From Symsagittifera roscoffensis (Eukaryota; Xenacoelomorpha; Acoela; Convolutidae), in assembly GCF_963678635.1 (NCBI RefSeq), contig NC_087066.1, positions 4,586,485 to 4,650,484 of the forward strand: a DNA stretch of 64,000 nt. The letters are read 5' to 3'. The notes beneath the pieces were generated by a model. The model saw only the letters and a list, made by a program, of their open reading frames with translations. It was not told where the DNA came from and did not search any database. A program made the position numbers and the translations under genes. This document shows, piece by piece, positions 1 to 10,960 of the stretch (position 1 is its first letter; the number at the start of each line of letters is the position of its first letter).

Positions 1-791
1 ATCTTTTTTTCCAATTAGCTTGTTCCAGTTGTCGTCGCAGTATCCGCTACTCTGGTCACTTAGGCCTATACTCACAGAAACACTGTTGAAGATACTGGTC
101 CTATCAACCGTTCAATTTCGAATACTTTTAGCCCACAGGACGCCAGGTTTGACTTACCTTGGTTTCACAGCAAGAGTCAATTGTTTTTTTAGAGACAAAA
201 ACAAAACCCATTTGCTAGGTGTGCTAATACTTTGTTTTTTTTCGTTCTTGATACATCGGCATAGTCATTTCTCACTTTAGGCTGATGGTCTTTAAGGGTC
301 CGGTTTTGGTGGGATAAATGCTTTTTGGTGTCGTTTAGTATCTCGAATTCCTCGAAAAAATATTCGAAGATACATGTGGATGTGTGGAATTGACACAAAT
401 AGACTTGAAAGACAATTACATTAATTTCTCCCAGTTTGATTTCCCAATTATCGCCGCAGTATCCGCAACAACTGAACATTTAGGCCTAGACTCACAGTAA
501 CAATGTTGAAGATGCCGGTCTTGTCAACCATTTATTTTCAAAACCTTTTATAACGCAGGACGCCAGACTCCACTTGCCTCGAATTCTCAGAAACAGTCAA
601 CTGTTTTTTTTTCTAGAGAAAAATAGAACCCATTAGCTGTGTGCGCTAATACTTGGTAGTTTCCGGTCTCAATACATCTTCATAGTCATTTCTCACATTA
701 GGCTGATGGTCTTTGAGAGTCCAGTTTTCGTGGAATAATTGCATTCTGTTGTCGTTTATTATCTCCAGTTCTTCAAAAGTACCTTCAAAAC

Positions 792-861
792 TACACAAGG
801 ATCTGTTGAATTGACCCAAGTAGATTTACACAAGGATCTGTTGAATTGACCCAAGTAGATT
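792..861. repeat. 35-bp tandem duplication
   Basis: A 35-base segment beginning TACACAAGGATCTG is present twice in direct tandem inside one satellite monomer. It is a local slippage or unequal-exchange product. Confidence 0.9.
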
Positions 862-1080
862 TAAACGACAGTTACATCTTTTTTTCCAATTAGCTTGTTC
901 CAATTGTCGTCGCAGTATCCGCTACTCTGGTCACTTAGGCCTATACTCACAGAAACACTGTTGAAGATACTGGTCCTATCAAGTACACAAGGGTCTTGTC
1001 AGCCATTTCATCCCAAAAATTTTTAGCCCGCAGGACGCCAAATTAGTTTCGCCTCGGTTTCAGAGCAACAATTAATTTCG

Positions 1081-4000
1081 TTTTTCAAAACTGACAATTG
1101 CAGCATCAATCACAATGTCAACGAATTTTTTTTTAATGGAGAGTTTGAATTCAACAAGTGAGAAAAAAAGAAACTGCAATATATGAGTGGAAAACAAGCT
1201 ACTCACAAATTTTCATCAGGTTCCTATGAAGTAACACACCTGAGAAAAGTGAAATGCTAACTCGATTCTTATAGGAATAAAAAGTTGTTCTGTAGTGACA
1301 TTTTAAGCACAAACTTTAAAAAAAGACACATTTGCTCTGTTATGCTAAAACCAGTATTTTTTTGTCTTGAATCTTCTTCAAATCATTTCTCACTCCGGGC
1401 TGGTAAAGTTCGAGTGCCCGACGTTGGTAAAACAAATGCACTTTGTGTCGTTTAATATCTCGAACTCTTAAAAAAGACTTTCGAAGATACATTTGGATCT
1501 GCTAAAATGACCAACGCAGACTTGAAATACAATTCCAGGTTTTTGTTCAGTTTTGTTTTTGCCAATTGTCGTCGCAACGTCAGCAACACCTGACCATTTA
1601 GGCTTACAGTCTCAGAGTTGGAGCATTAACCACAATGCCAAAAAATAATCAAAATTTTTTTTTTCATGATTTCAAATTGAACGGATGAAAAACTGCAAAA
1701 CAAATGTAGGGAAGCCATGTTACATTTGTTTCACAGACGTGTTCATGCTATTGTTTTTGAAAAAAAAACATCCAACAAAATTTGTGATCAAGATAATTCA
1801 CCATCACAAAAACCTATCACATTCTTATGCAGTACAAGACTTGAGATCAGTGAATTGATAACTTGTTTTTCATAGGAATAATTGAGTGAGGTTTTTAGTG
1901 CCTTTTCAAGCAAAATTTGAAGAAACAAAAGGAACTCCTTGTCTCTGTTTTGCTACAATCGGGTATTTTTCTGTCCTGCTAAACCTTTGTAACCATATCT
2001 CACTTTGGGCTGATGGTCTCCTAGTGCCCGACTCTGGTGGGATAAGTGCACTTTATTGTCGTTTGTTATCTCGAGATCTTCGAAACAGATCTTCGAAGAT
2101 ACTTGTGGATCTGCTGATTTGTCCCAAGACGAATTGGAAGCCTATTGCATATTTTTATTTAAACTTCTTTATCCCAATTACCGTCCTTATGTCAGCAACA
2201 TCTGTTCTTACATCCTTGAAATACTGGTGAAAAGACTGATATTCTCCATATTCAGGAAAACTTGTCCATATTCCGATATTCAGGAAATTTTTTAACCGAG
2301 AAGAAGCCAGATTTGACTTGCCTCGGTTTTTCAGCAACAACTAACTTTTTTTGATTACTGACACTTGCAGCATCAACCACAATGTCAACGAACTATTCAA
2401 CGGATTGAAAAAAAGATGCTGCAAAAAATGAGGGGAAAATATGCAACTAACTTACTTTTATTTAAAAATTGTTTTCAGGCAATTAAGTTTTTGATAATTG
2501 TCTTTCAAATAAATTTTGCACCTCACGACAATTTAATTTTACATTATTGTATCAGATTCCTCGAGATCAGTGAATTGGTAACTTTTTTTATAGAATTTAG
2601 TGAGTGGATTCTTTAGCGCCGTTTTAAGCACAAATTTAGGCCAAGAAATAGGTTGATCCGTTTGCTCTGTTGTGCCAATATTTGGCATTTTTCTGCCTTG
2701 ATACCTAATTGCAACCATATCTCAGTTTAGGCTGATGGTCTCTTAGTGCCCGAATTTGGTGGCATAATGCATTTTGTGTCGTTTGTTATCTAGATTTCTT
2801 CAAAAAAAACCTTCGAAGATACATGTTCATCTGCTGACTCGTTCCAAGACGAATTGGAAGTCTTTTGCATAATTTTGTTTAAATTTGTTTGTCTCAGTAA
2901 CTGTCCTAATGTCCGCAACATCTGTACTTTCAGGCTCAGAAATAATGTTGAAAAGGCCGATCTTGTCCAAATAATCAGGAAAACTTTTAACCCAGAAGAC
3001 GCCAGATTGACTTACCTCGGTTCCACAACAACAGTTTAATGTTTTTTTTTCCATTACTGACAATTGCAGCATCAATCACAATGTCAACGAATTTTTTTTT
3101 AAATGGAGGAGAGTGAATTCAACAAGTGAGAAAAAACGAAACTGCAATATATGAGTGGAAAACAAGCTACTCACAAATTTTCATCAGGTTCCTATGAAGT
3201 AACACACCTGAGAAAAGTGAAATGCTAACTCGATTCTTATAGGAATAAAAAAAATGTTCTGTAGTGACATTTTTAACACAAACTTGAAAAAAGAGACGTT
3301 TGCTCTGTTATGCTAAAACCAGTATTTTTTTGTCCTGAATTTTCTTCAAATCATTTCTCACTCCGGGCTGATAAAATTCGAGTGCCCGACTTTGGTAAAA
3401 CAAATGCACTTTGTGTCGTTTAATATCTCGAACTCTTAAGAAAGACTTTCGAAGATACATTTGGATCTGCTAAAATGACCAACGCAGACTTAAAATACAA
3501 TTCCAGGTTTTTGTTCAATTTTGTTTTTGCCAATTGTCGTCGCAACGTCAGCAACGCTTGACCATTTAGGCTTACAGTCTCAGAGTTGGAGCATTAACCA
3601 CAATGCCAAAAAATAATTAAAAACATTTTTTTTCAGGATTTCAAAATTAACGGATAAAAATCTGCAAAACAAATGTAGGGAAGCAATATTACATTTGTTT
3701 CACAGACGTCTTCATGCTATTGTTTTTGAGAAAAAAACATCCAACAACATTTGTGATCAAGATAATTCACTGTCACCAAAACCTATCACATTCTTATGCA
3801 GTACAAGACTTGAGATCAGTGAATTGATAACTTGTTTTCATAGGAATAATTGAGTGAGGTTTTAGTGCCGTATCAAGCAAAATTTGAAGGAACAAAAGGA
3901 ACTCCTTGTCTCTGTTGTGCTAAAATCGGGTATTTTTCTGTCCTGCTAATACTTTGTAACCATATCTCCTTTTGGGCTGATGGTCTCCTAGTGCCCGACT

Positions 4001-6830
4001 CTGGTTGGATAAGTGCACTTTATTGTCGTTTGTTATCTCGAGATCTTCAAAACAGATCTTCGAAGATACTTGTGGATCTGCTGACTTGTCCCAAAACAAA
4101 TTGGAAGCCTATTGCATAATTTTTTTTAAACTTGTTTATCCCAATTACCGTCCTAATGTCAGCAACATCTGTTCTTACATCCTTGAAACACTGGTGAAAA
4201 GACTGATATTCTCCATATTCAGGAAAACTTGTCCATATTCCGATATTCAGGAAATTTTTTAACCGAGAAGAAGCCAGATTTGACTTGCCTCGGTTTTTCA
4301 GCAACAACTAACTTTTTTTGATTACTGACACTTGCAGCATCAACCACAATGTCAACGAACTATTCAACGGATTGAAAAAAAGATACTGCAAAAAATGAGG
4401 GGAAAATATGCAACTAACTTACTTTTATTTAAAAATTGTTTTCAGGCAATTAAATTTTTGATATTGTCCTTCAATTAAACTTTGCACCTCACGACAATTT
4501 AATTTTACAATATTGTATCAGATTCCTCGAGATCAGTGAATTGGTAACTTTTTTATAGAATTTAGTGAGTGGATTCTTTAGCGCCGTTTTAAGCACAAAG
4601 TTGGGCCAAGAAAATAGGATGATCCGTTTGCTCTGTTGTGCTAATATTTGGCATTTTTCTGCCTTGATACCTAATTGCAACCATATCTCAGTTTGGGCTG
4701 ATGGTCTCTTAGTGCCCGATTTTGGTGGCATAATGCATTTTGTGTCGTTTGTTATCTAGATTTCTTCAAAAAAAACCTTCGAAGATACATGTTCATCTGC
4801 TGACTCGTTCCAAGACGAATTGGAAGTATTTCAAAATTTTGTTTAAATTTGTTTGTCCCAGTAACTGTCCTTATGTCCGCAATATCTGTACTTTCAGGCT
4901 CAGAAATAATGTTGAAAAGGCCGATCTTGTCCAAATAATCAGGAAAACTTTTAACCCAGAAGACGCCAGATTGACTTACCTCGGTTCCACAACAACAGTT
5001 TAATATTTTTTTTTCCATTACTGACAATTGCAGCATCAATCACAATGTCAACGAATTTTTTTTTAAATGGAGAGAGTGAATTCAACAAGTGAGACAAAAC
5101 GAAACTGCAATAAATGAGTGGAAAACAAGCTACTCACAAATTTTCATCAGGTTCCTATGAAGTAACACACCTGAGAAAAGTGAAATGCTAACTCGATTCT
5201 TATAGGAATAAAAAAAATGTTCTGTAGTGACATTTTTAACACAAATTTGAAAAAAGAGACATTTGCTCTGTTATGCTAAAACCAGTATTTTTTGTCCTGA
5301 ATTTTCTTCAAATCATTTCTCACTCCGGGCTGATAAAATTCGAGTGCCCGTCTTTGGTAAAACAAATGCACTTTGTGTCGTTTAATATCTCGAACTCTTA
5401 AAAAAGACTTTCGAAGATACATTTGGATCTGCTAAAATGACCAACGCAGACTTAAAATACAATTCCAGGTTTTTGTTCAATTTTGTTTTTGCCAATTGTC
5501 GTCGCAACGTCAGCAACGCTTGACCATTTAGGCTTACAGTCTCAGAGTTGGAGCATTAACCACAATGCCAAAAAATAATCAAAAACATTTTTTTTCAGGA
5601 TTTCAAATTTAACGGATAAAAATCTGCAAAACAAATGTAGGGAAGCCATATTACATTTGTTTCACAGACGTCTTCATGCTATTGTTTTTGAGAAAAAAAC
5701 ATCCAACAAAATTTGTGATCAAGATAATTCACCGTCACAAAAACCTATCACATTCTTATGCAGTACAAGACTTGAGATCAGTGAATTGATAACTTGTTTT
5801 CATAGGAATAATTGAGTGAGGTTTTAGTGCCGTATCAAGCAAAATTTGAAGGAACAAAAGGAACTCCTTGTCTCTGTTGTGCTAAAATCGGGTATTTTTC
5901 TGTCCTGCTAATACTTTGTAACCATATCTCCTTTTGGGCTGATGGTCTCCTAGTGCCCGACTCTGGTTGGATAAGTGCACTTTATTGTCGTTTGTTATCT
6001 CGAGATCTTCAAAACAGATCTTCGAAGATACTTGTGGATCTGCTGACTTGTCCCAAAACAAATTGGAAGCCTATTGCATATTTTTTTTTAAACTTGTTTA
6101 TCCCAATTACCGTCCTAATGTCAGCAACATCTGTTCTTACATCCTTGAAATACTGGTGAAAAGACTGATATTCTCCATATTCAAGAAAACTTGTCCATAT
6201 TCCGATATTCAGGAAATTTTTTAACCGAGAAGAAGCCAGATTTGACTTGCCTCGGTTTTTCAGCAACAACTAACTTGTCCTTCAAATAAACTTTGCACCT
6301 CACGACAATTTAATTTTACAATATTGTATCAGATTCCTCGAGATCAGTGAATTGGTAACTTTTTTATAGAATTTAGTGAGTGGATTCTTTAGCGCCGTTT
6401 TAAGCACAAATTTAGACCAAGAAAATAGGATGATCCGTTTGCTCTGTTGTGCTAATATTTGGCATTTTTCTGCCTTGATACCTAATTGCAACCATATCTC
6501 ATTTTGGGCTGATGGTCTCTTAGTGCCCGACTTTGGTGGCATAAATGCATTTTGGTGTCGTTTGTTATCTAGATTTCTACAAAAAAAACCTTCGAAGATA
6601 CATGTTGATCTGCTGACTCGTTCCAAGACGAATTGGAAGTATTTCAAAATTTTGTTTAAAATTGTTTGTCCCAGTAACTGTCCTTATGTCCGCAACATCT
6701 GTACTTTCAGGCTGAGAAATAATGTTGAAAAAGCCGATCTTGTCCAAATATTCAGGAAAAATTTTAACCCAGAAGACGCCAGAATTGACTTGCTACGCTT
6801 CCACAGCAACAATTAACTTTTTTTTTCATT
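1081..6830. repeat. Higher-order repeat, ~1.96 kb unit, three copies
   Basis: Within the array, three diverged monomers are repeated together as a unit of 1962-1970 bases. Equivalent points lie at about 1087, 3057 and 5020 ('GACAATTGCAGCATCAATC') and at 1886, 3850 and 5812. Copies two and three are nearly identical. The third copy lacks about 155 bases relative to the second (junction near 6274, next to CAACAACTAACTTG). High similarity between units next to older diverged monomers is typical of recent unequal exchange. Confidence 0.85.
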
Positions 6831-9800
6831 ACTTACAATTGCAGCATCAACCACAATGTCAACAATCTAATCAAAAAAATTATGAGCTCAAATTCATTGA
6901 ATTAAAAAAAAGATTCTACAGAAAATGAGGGGAAAATATGCAACCAACTTATTTTTACTTAAACACTGTTTTCACTCAATTGAGTTTTCTGAAAACTGCC
7001 CTCCAAATAAACTTTGCGCCTCACGACAATTCCCTTTGGCAGCATTGTATCAGATTCCTCGAGATCAGAGAATCGGTTACTTTTTATAGAAATAAGTGAA
7101 AGGGCTCTTTAACGCAGTTTTAAGCATAAATTTAGGGCAAACAATAGGATCACTTTGCTCTGTTGTGCTAATACCTGGTATTTTTCTGTCTTGACACACC
7201 TTCCCTAGCATATCTCACTTTTGGCTGTTGGTCTTCGAGTGCCCGACTTTCGAGGGATAAATGCATTTTGGTGTCGCATGTTATAAAGATTTCTTCAAAA
7301 AAGACCTTCGAAGATACTTGTGGATCTGCTATATCGCCCCAAGACGAATTGGAAGACTATTGCATAGTTTTGTTCAAAATTGTTTGCCCCAATTATTGTC
7401 GTAATGTCCGCAACATCTCTCCTGTCAGGCCTACAGTCACAAAAAAAAGTGCTGAAAGGCCGGTGTTGTCCATTTATTTAGGAAAACTTTTAACCCAAAA
7501 GACGCCAAATTTGACTTGCCTGGGTTTCACAGCAAAAATTAACTTCTTTTTCCTTACTGACTACTGGAGCATCAACCACAAAGTCATCAAGTTATTCAAA
7601 AAAACTCAGAGTTTAAATTCAACAGATTAAAAAAACCTGCACAACAAATGAGGGGAAAAGACGCTACATACTCTTGTTTCAAAGACGTTTTCATACAATT
7701 GTTTTTTTTTCATAAACAAACTTCTCCCCAATAAGTCTTTGTGCATCATGACAATTCAGCCTCATCGATTTTTATTAGGTTCCTATGAAGTAAAACACAT
7801 CGAGAAAAGTAAAATTCTAACTCGATTCCTATAGGAACAAATAATTTGGTCTGTAGTGACATTTTAAGCACTAACTTAAGAAAAAAAAATAGACATATCT
7901 TATCTTTATGCTAAAACAATTATTTTTTTGTCTTGATCCTTTTTCATATGCATTTCCCACTTTATGCTGTTAATCTTCGAGTGCCCAAACTTGGTAAGAT
8001 AAATGCACTTTTGTCTCCCTTAATATCTCGAACTCTTAAAAAATTCCTTCAAAGATTCTTTTGCATGTTAAATCGACCAACACAGACTTGAATTACAATT
8101 CCAGATTTTTGTTCAAGTTTGTTTTACCCAATTGTCATCGCAGTGTCCGCAACACCTGACCGTTTAGGCTGACAGTCACAGAGTTGGAGCATTAACCACA
8201 ATGTAAAAAAATAACCAACAATTTTTTTCTAACGATTTCAAATTTAAAGGATAAAAAAACTGCAAAACAAATGTGGGGAATCCATCTTGCATTTGTTTCA
8301 TTGTTTTTGAAAAATATACAAATCAAATAAAATTTGTGATCTCAATAACTCAGCATTAAAAAAACCTTTCAGATACCTATGAATTAACAGACTTGAGATC
8401 ACTGAAACGATATCCTATTTTTCAAAGAAATAAATGAGTGGGGTTTTTAGAGCCATTTCAAGCACAATTTGAAAAAACAAATAGGACTCAATTGCTCTGT
8501 TGTGCTAATACCTGTTACTTTTCTGTTTTGATCCACAAACCTTCGCAAGCATATCTCACTTTGGGCTGATGGTCTCCGAGTGCCCCACTTTGGTTGGATG
8601 CATGCATTTTAGTGTCGTTTATTATCTCGAGTTCTTAAAAAAGTCTTTCGAAGATACTTTATTTGGATCTGCTGAATTGACCAACGCAGTCTTGGAATAC
8701 AATTCCAGTTTTTTGTTCAATTTTGTTTTTCCCAATTGTCGTCGCAACGTCAGCAACACCTGACCATTTAGGCTTACAGTCTCAGAGTTGGAGCATTAAC
8801 CACAATGCCAAAAAATAATCAAAAACATTTTTTTCATGAGTTCAAATTTAACGGATAAAAAAACTACAAAACAAATGTAGGGGGAAGCCATGTTACATTT
8901 GTTTCATAGACGTTGTCTTGCTATTGTTTTTGAAAACAAAAACAACAAACAAAATTTGTGATCAAGATAATTCAGCATTACAAAAGCCTATCAGATTCCT
9001 ATGAAGTACAAGACTTGAGATCAGTGAATTGATAACTTGTTTTTCATAGGAAAAATTGAGTGAGGTTTTTAGTGCCGTTTTAAGCAAAATTTGAAGGAAC
9101 AAAAAGGACTCATTGCCTCTGTTGTGCTAAAATCGGATATTTTTCTGTCTTGTTAAACCTGGGTAACCATATCTCAATTTGTGCTGATGGTCTCCTAGTG
9201 CCCGACTCTGGTGGGATAAGTGCACTTTAGTGTCGTTTGGTATCTCGAGATCTTCGAAACAGATCTTCGAAAATGTTTGTGGATCTGCTGAATCGCCCCA
9301 AGACAAATTGGAAGACTATTGCATAACTTTCCTCAAATTTGATTGACCCAATTTTTGTCGTATTGTTTTTTAGACTTACCGTCACAGAAATACTGTTGAA
9401 ATGATCGTACTTGTCCATTTTTTCGGGAAAACTTTTAACGCAGAAGACGCCAGATTTGGCTCGCCTCCATGTCTTAGCACCAGTTAACTTTTTTCTTTCC
9501 CATAGCAGCATCAGCCACAAAATCAAAAAATCATTCAAAAAAATTTAAGAGGTCAAGTTCTACGAGTAACTTAAACGAAACGATGAGAAATTATGCTACA
9601 AACTTTTGTTTGAAAGACGTTATCATGCAATTGTTTTTTGTGAAAAAAACTTCTCTCCAAATAAACTTTCTGCCTCACTGCAGTTCAGCCTCACAATATT
9701 TTATCAGGTTCCTATAAAGTTACAAACTTGAGAAAAATGAATTGCTATTCACTTCTTTTAGGATTAAATGAGTTGATCTGTAGTGCCGTTTAAGCACAAA

Positions 9801-10705
9801 CTTAAGAAAAAAATAGACAAATTTGCTCTGTGATGCTACAACCAGTTATTTTTTGTCTGGATACTTCTGCATAGTCATTTCTCACTTTAGACTGATAATC
9901 TTCGAGAGCCCGAGTTTGGGGAGATAAATGCACTTTGGTGTCGTTTCATATCTCGAATTCTTGAAAAAAAGTTTTAGAAGATACTTTTGGATCTGTTGAA
10001 TCGACCCATGTACATTTGGAAAACAATTCTTTATTTTTGTTCAAGTTTGTTTGTCCCAATTGTCGCCGCAATGTGCGCAACATCTGATTTTTTAAGGCTT
10101 ACAGACATAGATACACTGTTGAAAAGGCCGACCTTGTCAGGCATTTAATCTCGAATAATTTTAGAGTGACCAACTTTGATTGTATTCTCGGAAAAAAATG
10201 CTAAAACAGGTGGAGGAAAACTAGTTCTAACACTTTTGCGTCATTGATTTATTCAAGCACTCTTTTTCAAGGAAACTTTCTCCCCGAATTTTTTTGCAGT
10301 TTCTTGTGAAGTACCATACCTTGGTATCTTTGAATTGATAATGAATTTCGTCTGAGGAAAATGCCTTGCGTCTAAAGCGTCGTTTGATACATGTACTGAT
10401 AAGATCTAACCACATCATACTCGCTCACTCTGTTGCACTAAGCTCCAAAACTACTAGTCTTGATGCAACTTCATTTCCATTTCTCATTTTGAGATGGTTT
10501 CCGAGTGACGAACTTCGATTTTGAGAACGCACATAGTGCCGTTTGATAGCCAGATTTCTTCCAAAAATAAAACTTGGGACAATTCCTAAAGATATCCTGA
10601 TTCACCCCAAAAAAATTTCGATCGCAATTTCTAATTGTGTTGAGTTTTCTAGTCCCATTCGTCGCTGTAATATTCGCAGCACCTGGTCATTTGGGGTTTA
10701 TCTTC

Positions 10706-10960
10706 AATGAACCACTAGCAATCATCAATATCGTGGCCCTAACTTTTATGCAGTAATTGATTATGGGATACACTCAGTCCTATTCGGTTCAATTCTTTTT
10801 TTGGTTGGGTGGAGACTTGTAATCCGCATTCCAGCTGGTGTTGGTCACGTGTATTTTCTTTTGAGGTTGTAAGTCGAACAGGAAGTTTTCCGATTTGGCT
10901 TTGATCTTAAGCAGGTTTTTAATCGCCTGGTGTTTGTCAATGAATATCTGGCATGTTTAG
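10706..10960. other. Spacer before the sulfotransferase exon; possible minus-strand terminal exon
   Basis: No plus-strand exon of the sulfotransferase is recognisable here. On the minus strand, an open frame of about 50 codons runs from roughly 10949 to a TGA near 10797, directly behind a CAG that could be a splice acceptor. It contains short stretches such as FLFDLQPQ and TNTSWNADY. It matches nothing I recognise, and its length is compatible with chance. I record it only because its composition looks more codon-like than the flanks. Confidence 0.15.

Larger units (their letters stand above)
1..10705. repeat. Satellite-like array of diverged ~600-700 bp monomers
   Basis: The whole stretch is built from related monomers. 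Recurrent blocks are a 'GTGCCCGACTTTGGT' block, then 'GTGTCGTTT..ATCTCGA', a dyad 'CTTCGAAGATAC', 'GGATCTGCTGA', a block around 'CCAATTGTCGTCGCA', and an A-rich block with 'GCAGCATCAACCACAATGTC'. The GGATCTG block recurs near 835, 1495, 2110, 2830, 3470, 4080, 4800, 5425, 6040, 6610, 7320, 8665, 9280 and 9990. A last degenerate unit is recognisable up to about 10705. The first 113 bases recur almost exactly at 876-988. Short open frames of 60-146 codons occur on both strands, but they are merely copies of each other imposed by the repeat, with no start context or domain, so I do not call genes. It ends about 250 bases before the sulfotransferase exon. Confidence 0.85.

Noticed and set aside
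1886-6816. Similar 60-146 codon ORFs repeated every ~1.96 kb in the satellite
   Set aside because: They recur because the DNA unit recurs, exist on both strands, differ in length between copies through indels, and show no domain.
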